Counted from the stretch's first letter, positions 44,287-54,131 are shown. The stretch is 64,000 bases of DNA from Ruminococcus sp. (GCA_014799805.1 JAAVHJ010000010.1:155096-219095); one strand, 5' to 3'. Notes: generated by a model not told the origin, from the letters alone. Numbers and translations are program-made.

Positions 44287-44345
44287 AGAATCCTCCTTTC
44301 TTTTTTGCTATTACAAAATGATAAATTTTAGTTTTCAAATTTTAA

Positions 44346-44361
44346 TGTTCCACGTGGAACA
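44346..44361. promoter_or_regulatory. parS site, six bases after parA
   Basis: Exact tgttccacgtggaaca with attttttt to the right. It lies between parA and parB in the same transcription direction. Confidence 0.88.
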
Positions 44362-44366
44362 TTTTT

Positions 44367-45167
44367 TTATTTTGCAATATTCATGCGTAATTTTGTGAGA
44401 CTGCTTAACGGTTCACCCAAAAATTCTTTGCCGAATAATTCATAGGCTAATGCTCCTTTAGAATGCTTATCATAATATAAAATCGGCTTGCCATAACTGG
44501 GAGCTTCTGATAATCTCACATTACGTGGAATTTTTGCTTCAAATACTTTATCTGGGAAATATTTTTTTACTTCTTCTACGACTTGTTTTGAAACATTCAG
44601 CCTGTTATCATACATAGTAAATAAAATGCCACAGACTTCCAGCTTAGAATTATAATTCACTCTTACAAGCTTCATTGTATTCATTAGCTGTGTTAAACCC
44701 TCTAATGCATAATATTCTGCCAACATTGGAATTAAAACTTCATCGCATGCTGTCATTGCATTAATCGTCACTTGACCCAATGCAGGCGGACAATCAATAA
44801 AAATATAATCATATTTTTTCTTAATCGTCAATATTTGCATTTTCAGGCGATTAAAACGCTGTTCCATATTTACAAGTTCTGTTTCTGCACCTGCTAAATC
44901 TGCATCGGCTGGAATTAATGAAACATTAGCAAATTCTGTTTCTAAAATAGCATCTTTTATTCTTGCCTTGCCTGTTAATACTTCATAAGAAGAACATGTT
45001 AAATTTCTCTTTTGAATTCCAAAGCCAGTTGTTGCATTTCCCTGTGCGTCCATATCAATGCAGAGAATTTTTTTATCTCTTGTACCCAAATATGCTGAAA
45101 GATTCACAGTTGTTGTGGATTTACCAACACCGCCTTTTTGATTTGCAACCGCAATTACTTTACCCAT
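44367..45167 (-). CDS. parA: Chromosome partitioning ATPase ParA (Soj)
   Basis: A 266-residue deviant Walker A ATPase: KGGVGKST at 11-18, switch I-type CIDMDAQGNATTGF and DYIFIDCPPALG. It works with ParB on origin segregation and, in B. subtilis, also acts on DnaA. Its promoter (45207-45235) is immediately right of the start, and the tandem parS array lies just upstream of that. Confidence 0.95.
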   Translation of the reverse strand: MGKVIAVANQKGGVGKSTTTVNLSAYLGTRDKKILCIDMDAQGNATTGFGIQKRNLTCSSYEVLTGKARIKDAILETEFANVSLIPADADLAGAETELVNMEQRFNRLKMQILTIKKKYDYIFIDCPPALGQVTINAMTACDEVLIPMLAEYYALEGLTQLMNTMKLVRVNYNSKLEVCGILFTMYDNRLNVSKQVVEEVKKYFPDKVFEAKIPRNVRLSEAPSYGKPILYYDKHSKGALAYELFGKEFLGEPLSSLTKLRMNIAK

Positions 45168-45206
45168 AGACCCAAAAAACTCCTTTCTATTTTGAACTTC
45201 TTACTT

Positions 45207-45235
45207 ATTATAGCATGTTTCAACGAATTTGTAAA
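45207..45235 (-). promoter_or_regulatory. Promoter of parA-parB
   Basis: On the minus strand TTTACA (45235-45230) and TATAAT (45212-45207) are 17 bases apart. The first parS unit of the array begins only 26 bases upstream of the -35. Confidence 0.78.
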
Positions 45236-45248
45236 GATTTTTTTGTAC

Positions 45249-45621
45249 CTTTTTCAAAAATGTTCCACGTGGAACATTCTAATTATTTTTGCAAAAATGT
45301 TTCAAACCCTATAATTATCTTTGCAAAAATGTTCCATGTGGAACATTCTAATTATTTTTGCAAAAATACTTCAAATCTTATAATTATCTTTGCAAAAATG
45401 TTCCATGTGGAACGTTCTAATTATTTTTTCAAAAATATTTCAAACCTTATAATTATCTTTGCAAAAATGTTCCACATGGAACATTATAATTATTTTTGCA
45501 AAAATATTTTAAATCTTATAATTATCTTTGCAAAAATGTTCCACGTGGAACGTTCTAATTATTTTTTCAAAAATATTTCAAACTTTATAATTATCTTTGC
45601 AAAAATGTTCCACGTGGAACA
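45249..45621. repeat. 69-bp tandem array of six parS-type sites between noc and parA
   Basis: Six sites start at 45261, 45330, 45399, 45468, 45537 and 45606, always exactly 69 bases apart, embedded in a repeated AT-rich unit (aattatttttgcaaaaat ... aattatctttgcaaaaa). The cores are, in order, cacgtg, catgtg, catgtg, cacatg, cacgtg, cacgtg; sites three and five end in g rather than a. Units two and four resemble each other in their spacers, as do three and five, pointing to a later 138-bp duplication. Each 69-base unit also consists of two related halves. The even period leaves a 23-residue repeat open on the plus strand that is not a real gene. Confidence 0.93.
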
Positions 45622-45627
45622 TTCTTA

Positions 45628-46467
45628 TTAATCATTCTTAATCAATGGAATACGAATTTGATATTCTATATAATCTTCAAATTGCGTTTTCTTAGAATCC
45701 GCTGGAATCCCTGCCGCTTGCATGGTTTCAACTGCTTTCTGAATGGTATTTGTAAATAATCTCACATCTCGAAACAAAACACTTCTTTTTCGGAAATTTT
45801 CTTGTTCTCTGACTTTGCCTAATTTTTCTTCAATAAATTGTTCTGTTTTTTCGACATTCAAGCCTAACTTCGTGACTTTTTCTAATACTGCCATGCGTTC
45901 TTCAGGACTTGCCAATTTTAATAAAGCCCTTGCATGACGTTCTGTGAGTCTGTTTTCAAGAATATAATTTTTTTCTTTTTCTGTTAATCGTAAAAGTCTT
46001 AATTTGTTAGCAACAGTACTTTGTGCACGTCCTAATTGCATTGCAGCGTCTTCTTGTGTCATGCCATAATATGTAATTAATTTTTCTAAAGCAGCCGCTT
46101 CTTCAAAATAATTTAAATCTTGTCGCTGAATATTTTCAACTAGTGCTAAAATAGCAGAGTTTCTGTCATTAATTTCCATGATAATACAAGGCACACAACG
46201 TAAGCCAGCAAGTTTTGCTGCACGCAAACGGCGTTCCCCTGCAATTAATTCATATTCACTGCCACATTGACGGACTGTCAAAGGCTGTAAAATGCCATTT
46301 TGTCGAATACTATCTGACAAAGCACGCAATTCTTCTAATTGAAATAATACTCTTGGCTGATGAGGATTTGGGCGAATATCTTCTGTATGAAGATATAAAA
46401 TTTTCTGTTCTGTCTGTCCCTCCAATTTAGAAAATTTTTCTTTTGTGGGTGTAAAAATTCCAGACAT
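45628..46467 (-). CDS. noc: Second ParB-family protein at the noc position
   Basis: A 279-residue ParB paralogue located between rsmG and parA, the position of Noc in B. subtilis. GERRLRA (77-83) and the helix-turn-helix near 130-160 (MTQEDAAMQLGRAQSTVANK) are conserved. Noc is a nucleoid occlusion factor that binds its own sites; I found no B. subtilis-type Noc site (ccgg core) in the window, so its targets here may be different, possibly even parS. The N-terminus does not obviously form the amphipathic helix of Bacillus Noc. aaaggag precedes the ATG. Confidence 0.82.
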   Translation of the reverse strand: MSGIFTPTKEKFSKLEGQTEQKILYLHTEDIRPNPHQPRVLFQLEELRALSDSIRQNGILQPLTVRQCGSEYELIAGERRLRAAKLAGLRCVPCIIMEINDRNSAILALVENIQRQDLNYFEEAAALEKLITYYGMTQEDAAMQLGRAQSTVANKLRLLRLTEKEKNYILENRLTERHARALLKLASPEERMAVLEKVTKLGLNVEKTEQFIEEKLGKVREQENFRKRSVLFRDVRLFTNTIQKAVETMQAAGIPADSKKTQFEDYIEYQIRIPLIKND

Positions 46468-46568
46468 AAAAATACTTCTCCTTTCAAATTGTTTAGATTA
46501 AAATTAATTTCATTTTGTTGTATTTCTCTCTGTAATTTTATTATAACAGATACCGAAAATCATTGCTA

Positions 46569-46607
46569 TAAAAAAAATCCGTTATTTTCACAAAAAATAA
46601 CGGATTT
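46569..46607 (-). terminator. Terminator after rsmG
   Basis: aaatccgttatttt and aaaataacggattt form a 14-bp stem with a six-base loop, and a T run follows on the minus strand. Confidence 0.88.
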
Positions 46608-46627
46608 CCGAACATATTCGGCTTTTG

Positions 46628-47347
46628 TTACAGTGGCTTTTGCTTTATTTGAGCAATTTTGCGAGGGTATTTTGTCGGACAAGGCGATATTTTTTTTACA
46701 AGATATAAGATTCTTGCATCGCCATTTATTAACTGATACGGAATTGTTTTAATTAACATTCCGCCTAATCGTTTAATTGCTTGTAAAGCTGGTGTAATTT
46801 CTTCATTAGGACCTTTCATCGCAATCCAATAACCGCCTATTTTCACGTATGGCAAAGAATATTCTGCTAATACTGGCAAATTTGCAACAGCTCTTGCTGT
46901 GACAATATCAAAATTTTCCCGATATTTTGGATTCTTTGCAAAATCTTCTGCACGTCCATGAATCGCATGATAATTGCAGTTTAATAATTTTTTTAATTTT
47001 TCAAGAAAAATAATTCTTTTCTGTAAGCTATCTAATAATGTAATTTCTAAATCTGGTCGGATTAATGCCACTGGCACAGCTGGAAATCCGGCACCACTGC
47101 CAATATCTAATAATTTTGCTGATTCTGGAAAATATACACTTGTTAATTGCTGTAATAAGAAACTATCTAAAAAATGCTTTTCTAAAATTTCTTCGCCGTC
47201 TGTAATTGCTGTCAAATTCACATGCTGATTATAATCTACTAGAAAACCAGCATATTTTTCTAATTTTTCAAATGTTCCACGTGGAACATTTATATTATAT
47301 TTTTCAAATACTTGTTTTGCTTGTTCGTATTCTGGTAATATAGGCAT
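46628..47347 (-). CDS. rsmG: 16S rRNA m7G527 methyltransferase
   Basis: A 239-residue RsmG (GidB). SAM-binding LLDIGSGAGFPAVPVAL (about 75-91), LLDSLQKRIIFLEKL and the IVTARAVANLPVL segment are visible. Residues about 20-26 (NVPRGTF) are encoded by an exact parS palindrome. It lies 64 bases from mnmG and ends in a strong terminator. Confidence 0.95.
   Translation of the reverse strand: MPILPEYEQAKQVFEKYNINVPRGTFEKLEKYAGFLVDYNQHVNLTAITDGEEILEKHFLDSFLLQQLTSVYFPESAKLLDIGSGAGFPAVPVALIRPDLEITLLDSLQKRIIFLEKLKKLLNCNYHAIHGRAEDFAKNPKYRENFDIVTARAVANLPVLAEYSLPYVKIGGYWIAMKGPNEEITPALQAIKRLGGMLIKTIPYQLINGDARILYLVKKISPCPTKYPRKIAQIKQKPL
47273..47288. promoter_or_regulatory. parS site inside the rsmG coding sequence
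   Basis: Exact tgttccacgtggaaca in frame near the 5-prime end of rsmG, encoding V-P-R-G-T. It is the only site of the 16 inside a genuine gene. Confidence 0.87.
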
Positions 47348-47411
47348 AATAAAAATTACCTCCTTTTTTAAATTTATTAAATTATAAATTATAATTATAA
47401 AATCATGAATA

Positions 47412-49289
47412 TTATTGATTATGCAACCATACTAATAATACAGAAATATCTGCTGGTGAAACACCTGAAATTCTGGACGCTTGTGCAATATTGACAGGCT
47501 TATGTTTGTTAAGCTTTTCACTTGCTTCTAAGCAAAGACCTTTTATTGTTTTATAATCTATATTCTCAGGTAATTTTTTTCGTTCTAAGCTTTGGGCTTT
47601 TGCAATGGCTTCATTCTGACGGGCAATATACCCCTCATATTTAATTTGAATTTCTACTTGTTCCTGAATTTCAGGTGACAATTCTGGACGGTCTTTATCA
47701 AATTCGGCAAGAACTGCGTAATTTAATTGCGGACGGCGTATTAAATCTGCAATTTTACAGCCTGTCTGTAATGGTGCTGTCTGATAATTTTCAAGCATTT
47801 GATTTAATTCAGGATTCGGTGCAAGATTTGTTTTTTTCACACGCTGAATTTCTTTTTCCACAAGCTGATATTTAGCAAGCATTTTCTGATAGCGTTCTTC
47901 TGGAAGTAAGCCAATTTCTCTGCCTATGGGCATTAATCTAAAATCTGCATTGTCTTGTCTTAAAATTAGTCTATATTCGCTCCTAGAAGTCATCATGCGA
48001 TAAGGGTCACTACAGCCTTTATAAACTAAATCATCTATTAAAGTCCCGATATAAGACCCTGAACGTTCTAAAATTAATTGCGGTTGATTTTTCACAAATA
48101 AACTTGCATTAATTCCTGCTACAAGCCCTTGTGCAGCAGCTTCTTCATAGCCAGAACTGCCGTTAAACTGTCCTGCACCAAATAAACCTGAAACTGTCTT
48201 TGTTTCCAAGGTCGGCTTTAATGCCGTTGGGTCAATGCAGTCATATTCGATTGCATAAGCAGGACGTAAAATTTCTACTTGTTCTAAACCTTTAATCGTT
48301 CTTAAAAATGCAAGTTGCACATCTTCAGGCAAAGAAGACGACATGCCCTGTAAATAATATTCTTCTGTTGTTAAGCCCATAGGTTCAATAAATAATTGAT
48401 GTCGTTCTTTATCAGCAAAACGTACAATTTTGTCTTCAATAGACGGACAATATCTAGGACCTACACCCTCAATTTTTCCTGCATATAATGGCGAACGATG
48501 TAAATTATTTTTAATTACTTCATGTGTGTTCTGATTTGTATAGCTAATATAGCAATCTACAATATTTTGCATGTTTTTATCATAATTTTCAAATGAAAAC
48601 GGCGTAATATTCTCATCTCCGACTTGTTTTTCCAGAACATTAAAATTAATACTTCTTTTATGCACTCTACAGGGTGTACCTGTTTTAAATCTTCTTAACG
48701 GCAAATATTCCCGCAAACTGTCTGAAAGTCCATTTGCAGGCAATGCAGAATCAGGGCCACTTTCAAAAGACACTTCGCCAATATGAATCTTGCCTTTTAA
48801 ATAAGTCCCTGTTGCAATGACAACAGCTTTTGCAGAATAAACAGCTCCTAATTTTGTAATAATTCCTGTAATTTTATTATCTTCTACTAGAATTTTGCAA
48901 GCTTCGCCTTGTTTGACAAATAAATTTTCTTGTTGTTCACAAGTTTGTTTCATATATTCATGATATTTCATTCTGTCAGCTTGTACACGCAAACTATGGA
49001 CAGCAGGTCCTTTGCCTTTGTTCAGCATTCTGCTTTGAATAAAACATTTATCAGCAGCTTTTCCCATTTCTCCGCCCAAAGCGTCAATTTCACGAACCAA
49101 ATGCCCTTTTGCCGTACCGCCAATTGACGGATTACAAGGCATATTGGCAATCTGGTCTAACGAAATTGTTAATAACAGCGTTTTACAACCTAATCTTGCA
49201 GAAGCAAGTCCTGCTTCGACACCTGCATGACCTGCCCCAATAATAATCACATCATAATTTCCCATTTCATAATTATTATTATTCATCAT
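47412..49289 (-). CDS. mnmG: tRNA uridine 5-carboxymethylaminomethyl modification enzyme MnmG
   Basis: A 625-residue FAD enzyme that with MnmE modifies the wobble uridine of several tRNAs. The FAD-binding [18 protein letters not shown] is at about 14-31, [12 protein letters not shown] and [21 protein letters not shown] are conserved signatures. The length is typical. aagga lies seven bases before the ATG pair at 49289. Confidence 0.96.
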   Translation of the reverse strand: MMNNNNYEMGNYDVIIIGAGHAGVEAGLASARLGCKTLLLTISLDQIANMPCNPSIGGTAKGHLVREIDALGGEMGKAADKCFIQSRMLNKGKGPAVHSLRVQADRMKYHEYMKQTCEQQENLFVKQGEACKILVEDNKITGIITKLGAVYSAKAVVIATGTYLKGKIHIGEVSFESGPDSALPANGLSDSLREYLPLRRFKTGTPCRVHKRSINFNVLEKQVGDENITPFSFENYDKNMQNIVDCYISYTNQNTHEVIKNNLHRSPLYAGKIEGVGPRYCPSIEDKIVRFADKERHQLFIEPMGLTTEEYYLQGMSSSLPEDVQLAFLRTIKGLEQVEILRPAYAIEYDCIDPTALKPTLETKTVSGLFGAGQFNGSSGYEEAAAQGLVAGINASLFVKNQPQLILERSGSYIGTLIDDLVYKGCSDPYRMMTSRSEYRLILRQDNADFRLMPIGREIGLLPEERYQKMLAKYQLVEKEIQRVKKTNLAPNPELNQMLENYQTAPLQTGCKIADLIRRPQLNYAVLAEFDKDRPELSPEIQEQVEIQIKYEGYIARQNEAIAKAQSLERKKLPENIDYKTIKGLCLEASEKLNKHKPVNIAQASRISGVSPADISVLLVWLHNQ

Positions 49290-49300
49290 ATATCTAATCC

Positions 49301-49528
49301 TTAAATTATTTTTGCTTTTTTGCTTTTTTTCAAAGCAGATAATTCGTCTTCATCAATCCATTCTTCCACAAAGCCACATTTGCAACAGACATAGCGATTT
49401 ACTTTGACAGCAGAAAAATTTGTATAGCCAGTGATAATATTATTTCCTGCACCATAAGCGCCTGCACTGCCATCAAAACGAATAATCTCATTACTTTGGC
49501 ATTTAGGGCATATTCTTGAAATTTTCAT
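49301..49528 (-). CDS. Small zinc-ribbon protein between mnmE and mnmG
   Basis: A 75-residue protein with two Cys pairs, CPKC (about 6-9) and CCKCG (about 47-51), the layout of a rubredoxin-like zinc ribbon, then an acidic segment and a Lys-rich tail. aggagg precedes the ATG at 49528. It sits 11 bases after mnmE and 11 before mnmG, so it is in the operon. Function unknown; a nucleic-acid or protein-binding role is only a guess. Confidence 0.72.
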   Translation of the reverse strand: MKISRICPKCQSNEIIRFDGSAGAYGAGNNIITGYTNFSAVKVNRYVCCKCGFVEEWIDEDELSALKKSKKAKII

Positions 49529-49539
49529 GAAATATCCTC

Positions 49540-50925
49540 CTATTTTCCAACACAAAATCTTGCAAATACTGTATCTACAACTTTATCTGTCACACGTTCG
49601 CCTGTTAATTGCAACAATGCATCTAATGCCCCGTCAAGACTCACTGTCACAGCGTCATAAGCCAAACCCATCTGCAAGGCTTCTAAAGCTTCCTGTACAG
49701 CATGAATTGCCTGTTGCAAGCAAATTCTTTGCCGTTCATTTGCAATCATGCCGTCTTCTGCAGGACTTGCCTGTTGCAAAGCAAATTGTTCCACAGCCTG
49801 TTCTAAATTTTCTAGTTTATTTTGATTTTTTGCAGAGATTTCCACAATTTCAACAGGTGAAAATGTTGAAAAATCTGAAAAATTCCAGACTGCACCTTTA
49901 TCAAGTTTATTGCAAATTACAATTGTTTTTTCAGGTGGCAGTTTTTCTAATAAATTTTTATCTTCCTGTGATAATTTTTTGCTTACATCAAAAACGGCTA
50001 ACACTAAATCTGCCTGTGCTAAACTAGCAAGACTCTTTTCAACACCAATCTGTTCAATTCTGTCAGAAGTCCCATGCACGCCTGCCGTATCAGATAATTT
50101 TAAAATTACTTCACCTAATCTGATTTGTTCTTCTACAATATCTCTGGTTGTTCCAGCAATTTCTGTGACAATGCTTCTTTCATAGCCACTTAATGCATTA
50201 AACAGCGTTGATTTTCCGACATTAGGCTTGCCAATAATCACTGTATATAAGCCTTCTCTTAAAATTTTGCCATAATCATAGCTTTTCATTAATTTCTGCA
50301 TATTTGCTAATAAATTTTTTAAATCTTTTTCTAAATTTTCAAAATTAATATCTGGAATATCTTCATCTGGATAATCTGCCCAAACTGCCAGAGAAGATAA
50401 TATTTTTAATAATATTTCTGAAAATTCTGAAATTTTCCGAAATGTTGCACCATCACGCAAACTTCTTGCATATTTTACAGCATTTTCACCTGATGCAGAA
50501 ATTAAATCTGCAACAGCTTCTGCTTGTGTCAAAGACAATTTGCCGTTCAAAAATGCCCGTTTGGTAAATTCTCCTGCTTCTGCAAGACGAACTTTTTCAC
50601 ATAAAACAGCCCGTAAAATTTTCTGTGTGAGAAATCTTCCGCCATGACAGGAAATTTCTACAACATCTTCTCCAGTATAGCTATTTGGCTTACGAAATAC
50701 TGTTAAAACACAATCGTCCAGTTTTCGATTCTCTTGCATCACATAACCATAAGTACAGGTATAACCTTTCATTTCAAGCGGTGATTTTCCCTGTACAGAT
50801 ACAAATATTTCATTTGCTCTTGCAATTGCATATTCTCCCGAAATCCGAATCACAGCAACGCCACCTGTTCCATGTGGTGTTGCAATTGCAGTAATTGTAT
50901 TAATATTATTAATATTATTATTCAT
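49540..50925 (-). CDS. mnmE: tRNA modification GTPase MnmE
   Basis: A 461-residue MnmE with an N-terminal tetrahydrofolate-binding domain (TITAIATPHGTGGVAVIRIS), a helical middle, and a G domain with Walker A GKPNVGKST and DTAG (in LSDTAGVHGT); the C-terminal CVGK ends the protein, matching the conserved CxGK. The ATG at 50925 has gagga and begins MNNNIN; upstream frame is not supported. It partners MnmG. Confidence 0.95.
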   Translation of the reverse strand: MNNNINNINTITAIATPHGTGGVAVIRISGEYAIARANEIFVSVQGKSPLEMKGYTCTYGYVMQENRKLDDCVLTVFRKPNSYTGEDVVEISCHGGRFLTQKILRAVLCEKVRLAEAGEFTKRAFLNGKLSLTQAEAVADLISASGENAVKYARSLRDGATFRKISEFSEILLKILSSLAVWADYPDEDIPDINFENLEKDLKNLLANMQKLMKSYDYGKILREGLYTVIIGKPNVGKSTLFNALSGYERSIVTEIAGTTRDIVEEQIRLGEVILKLSDTAGVHGTSDRIEQIGVEKSLASLAQADLVLAVFDVSKKLSQEDKNLLEKLPPEKTIVICNKLDKGAVWNFSDFSTFSPVEIVEISAKNQNKLENLEQAVEQFALQQASPAEDGMIANERQRICLQQAIHAVQEALEALQMGLAYDAVTVSLDGALDALLQLTGERVTDKVVDTVFARFCVGK

Positions 50926-50986
50926 AATAATTTCCTCAAACAAAACAGGGAGCTGAATTCCTCCAAGCCCCCTACTAAATTTATGA

Positions 50987-52126
50987 TTAAAATTCAATTT
51001 TTCCATATAAACCAGCATTTAATTCATCTTCTGGTCTTGGTCGCTTATAGTCTTTTTCAAAACTTGTTTTCATGGAATCCATAGAAATTCTTGACGGTGT
51101 AATTTCCTGATTTCTCTTGCGATAATTATCACTATGATTTCGATTTTTACTATGACGGCGATTATTATTTCTGCGACCACGGTCACGGTAATTCTTGTGA
51201 GTTTTTCCAGACGCATTTTCAGACGAAATAATTACTTTACGATAAGGTTCTTCTCCAGTACTTTGAGATGTAACACCATCAATTTCTGCAATCACAGAAT
51301 GAATAATTCTTCTTTCATAGGGATTCATTGGTTCTAACATTGTCTGACGACCTGTCCGAAGCACATTTTTTGCAATTTTTGTTGCAAGTTCTTCCAATGT
51401 TTTTCTACGGCGTTCACGGTAATTTGCACTGTTAAGAATAATTCTATAATATTCTTTATCACCATGATTGGCAATCATAAACGTTAAATATTGCAATGCA
51501 TCTAGTGTATCGCCATGCTTGCCAATAACAGCACCATTTTTTCCTGCCTGAATATCAATTAAAGCACTTTCACTGCCTGCATTGACTTTTAATTCTGCTT
51601 GTATACCCATAGCTTTTAGAATTCCTTGCAAATAAACTTTCGCCCGTTCTATTTTCTGAATTGCCTGCTCAGACGGTTCCCCTGTAATTAATTCTGTATC
51701 TGACAAAACTGGAGCTGACTTTTTGTATTCTGCCAGCTCTTGCACTGGAATTTCAACAGGTTTTTCAACTTCTGTTGAAATTTCTTCTGGTTCTGTATTT
51801 ATGACAGATTCTTCTTCTGGGATTTCAACGGGCTTTTCAACCTCTGTTGAAATTTCTTCTGATTCTGTATTTATGACAGGTTTTTCTTCCAAAATTTCAA
51901 CATCATTTTCAACCTCTGGGGAAAATTCTTCTGGTTCGATATAAATATCTGGTGCAATTGCAACATAAGTTGCACGGATTTTCGCTTCACCTTTTAATCG
52001 TCCAAATAAGCCTTTCTTAGGTTCTTCCAAAATTTCAAACTGTATATCTTCCTCATCTGCACCAAATGTACGTGATGCTAATGCTTTTGCATCTTCAACA
52101 GTTCTTGCTGTAAAAATTTGTGTCAT
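50987..52126 (-). CDS. jag: RNA-binding protein Jag (KhpB)
   Basis: A 379-residue protein with an N-terminal Jag domain (1-50, TARTVEDAKALASRTFGA), an acidic linker containing repeated EEISTEVEKPVEIP units, a KH domain around 170-240 and an R3H domain (about 245-310, YRERRRKTLEELA). It binds RNA and is linked to cell division. The basic tail (RGRRNNNRRHSKNRN) is longer than usual. It starts 25 bases after yidC. Confidence 0.92.
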   Translation of the reverse strand: MTQIFTARTVEDAKALASRTFGADEEDIQFEILEEPKKGLFGRLKGEAKIRATYVAIAPDIYIEPEEFSPEVENDVEILEEKPVINTESEEISTEVEKPVEIPEEESVINTEPEEISTEVEKPVEIPVQELAEYKKSAPVLSDTELITGEPSEQAIQKIERAKVYLQGILKAMGIQAELKVNAGSESALIDIQAGKNGAVIGKHGDTLDALQYLTFMIANHGDKEYYRIILNSANYRERRRKTLEELATKIAKNVLRTGRQTMLEPMNPYERRIIHSVIAEIDGVTSQSTGEEPYRKVIISSENASGKTHKNYRDRGRRNNNRRHSKNRNHSDNYRKRNQEITPSRISMDSMKTSFEKDYKRPRPEDELNAGLYGKIEF

Positions 52127-52151
52127 AATCGCTATAACCTCCTAATTATCT

Positions 52152-53414
52152 TTATTTTTTCTTCTTGGAGTTCTTTTCATCTTGTCCTGTTGTAGCAGAA
52201 TTTGTACTTGTATCACCATATTTTTCAGCCATACGTTTTCTTGCCTCACGAATGACAGCTGTATTATATTCTTTTATTTCAGAACGTGATAATCTTGCTT
52301 CTTCATGTAAACTGTCAGAATATCGTACCCTGTTAGATGGTGTATTAGAATTGCCCTGTTGTTGTTTCATTAATTCTTCTTGTTGTTCCATAAGTTTCTG
52401 CATCATGGAAGGACGGCGTTTGGATTTTTTTGCTTTTTGACGTTCTGCTTCGCCAATTTTTTCTATGCGTTCTTCATTAAACCATGCAAATAATATCACA
52501 CTCTGCAAAAATGAAAATACAGATGAGCACAGCCAATAAAAACCTACACCCGCTGGTACAGTAAATGCCAGCCAAACAGAAAATAACGGCATGATATAAA
52601 GCATTGCGTTCATACCACCCATACTTGGCATATCAGGATTACGTTTTTTCTGCATTTTTTGCGTATAAATTGTGAATAATAATTGCATTAATCCAGATAA
52701 AATCGGTATCAGGAACAGAAAGAAATTAGAATTTTCAGAAATTTTTGTGCTGGGTGTTTCGCTTAAATTTGCTTTTCCTAATGTAAATGTTCTTGCAAAT
52801 TCTGTGACTTCGGGGACAAAATTAGCATCAATATATGTGATTGCCTGTTTTTGTTCTGTATCATTTTCTATAAAACTAATTTCACCGTTTTCTATAACTG
52901 CTAGAAATGCGTCTGGATTCTGAAGCATTTTTTCCATGATAACTAATTCCTGACGCATACTATTTTTTTGCAATACTTGTTCCGCATTGCTTGGGTCTTC
53001 ATCAATAGAAATCACAATTGCTTTTGCTTCTTCTATGACATGATTATCATAATTTAAAATATAAGTCATAGGTTTATAAACAACAGCAAGCACACCCCAT
53101 AATAAAAGCAATGGGATAAACGATGTTAAACAGGAAGAATAGGGATTAATATTTTCGTCCTGATATAATTGCATTTGTTCCATCTGGAGTTTTTCAGGTT
53201 CGTTTTTATAGCGTTCCTGCAATTTTTTCAATTTCGGATTTAATAACTGCATTCTTGCAGAGCTTTTCTGCTGTTTGTAAGAAATTGGAAATAATATCAT
53301 TTTCGTTACAAACGTAAACAGGATAATTGCAATGCCATAGTTACTTACTAAATGATAAATCCACTTCATAAGAGGACCTAATAGCGAAGCAATCAGATTT
53401 GTTATAAAATTCAA
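52152..53414 (-). CDS. yidC: Membrane protein insertase YidC
   Basis: A 420-residue YidC/Oxa1-type insertase with about five membrane segments, the MKWIYHLVSNYGIAIILFTFVTK N-terminal region, and an insertion (about 120-225) not present in the shortest homologues. The C-terminal half has FTVPAGVGFYWLCSS and a basic tail with KKSKRRPSMMQKL and KKKK for ribosome contact. It lies in the rpmH operon as is usual. Confidence 0.93.
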   Translation of the reverse strand: MNFITNLIASLLGPLMKWIYHLVSNYGIAIILFTFVTKMILFPISYKQQKSSARMQLLNPKLKKLQERYKNEPEKLQMEQMQLYQDENINPYSSCLTSFIPLLLLWGVLAVVYKPMTYILNYDNHVIEEAKAIVISIDEDPSNAEQVLQKNSMRQELVIMEKMLQNPDAFLAVIENGEISFIENDTEQKQAITYIDANFVPEVTEFARTFTLGKANLSETPSTKISENSNFFLFLIPILSGLMQLLFTIYTQKMQKKRNPDMPSMGGMNAMLYIMPLFSVWLAFTVPAGVGFYWLCSSVFSFLQSVILFAWFNEERIEKIGEAERQKAKKSKRRPSMMQKLMEQQEELMKQQQGNSNTPSNRVRYSDSLHEEARLSRSEIKEYNTAVIREARKRMAEKYGDTSTNSATTGQDEKNSKKKK

Positions 53415-53454
53415 AAGTTCAGCACCTCAATTCTTTCTGTTCCAAATTTAAAAA

Positions 53455-53721
53455 TTATTTATGTTTCTGTCGTGATGATGCTGGATATATGACTTGTTTC
53501 CATGTGCAGGATATCGGAACTTCATCAATTCCGCCCTTTGCCCATGGGTGACAGCGTAATATTCTAAATATTGCTAATGCAAGTCCTTTTCCCATGCCAA
53601 AACGTTCAATTGCAGTAACTGCATATTTTGAACAAGTCGGATAATACCGACAACATGGGGGAAACAATGGAGAGATGCATTTACTATAAAATTTTATCAT
53701 CAGCAACAGGATATATTTCAT
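53455..53721 (-). CDS. yidD: Membrane protein insertion efficiency factor YidD
   Basis: An 88-residue YidD. The signature [19 protein letters not shown] and the [14 protein letters not shown] segment are intact. It has one amphipathic N-terminal segment. aaagga precedes the ATG. It lies between rnpA and yidC, its usual site. Confidence 0.94.
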   Translation of the reverse strand: MKYILLLMIKFYSKCISPLFPPCCRYYPTCSKYAVTAIERFGMGKGLALAIFRILRCHPWAKGGIDEVPISCTWKQVIYPASSRQKHK

Positions 53722-53750
53722 AACAGCTTGTCCTTTATGATTAATTTTAA

Positions 53751-54131
53751 TTAAGACTTTGCAGATTTTCTAGGGAATTGCTGATATGTTCCCGCATAAA
53801 TCTGATGCAAAGCAGGAATGCCATATTTAAACAGCCAACGACTTAATACACAAGAATTAATTTCTGTAATATGTGTTCTTGCAACTATTACAATATCCAT
53901 TCCGACAGGTGCATAAATTTCCTGTTCCCGCCATGCCTGTCGGATAATTCTTCTTGCTCTGCTACGGCAAACGGCATTTCCAATTTTTTTACCAGTTGTA
54001 ATACCAAGACGATTACAGGGCAAACGATTTTGTTTTGCATATATAATTACATTCTGTGAAACAACACATTTTCCTTTATGATAGCAAATCTGAAAATCTT
54101 TATTTTGCTTTAATATTTCTGTATATAACAT
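53751..54131 (-). CDS. rnpA: Ribonuclease P protein component
   Basis: A 126-residue RnpA. It has the RNR signature in [20 protein letters not shown] and the aromatic N-terminal [12 protein letters not shown]. It binds the RNase P RNA, not in this window. The ATG at 54131 lies nine bases after ggagg; the longer frame would run through the rpmH-rnpA hairpin. It is transcribed with rpmH. Confidence 0.93.
   Translation of the reverse strand: MLYTEILKQNKDFQICYHKGKCVVSQNVIIYAKQNRLPCNRLGITTGKKIGNAVCRSRARRIIRQAWREQEIYAPVGMDIVIVARTHITEINSCVLSRWLFKYGIPALHQIYAGTYQQFPRKSAKS

Noticed and set aside
45215..45631. A 138-residue reading frame on the plus strand with repeated MFHVEHSNYF-like units
   Set aside because: It is the translation of the 69-bp parS array. 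The period is a multiple of three, so the frame stays open; no binding site or promoter supports it.
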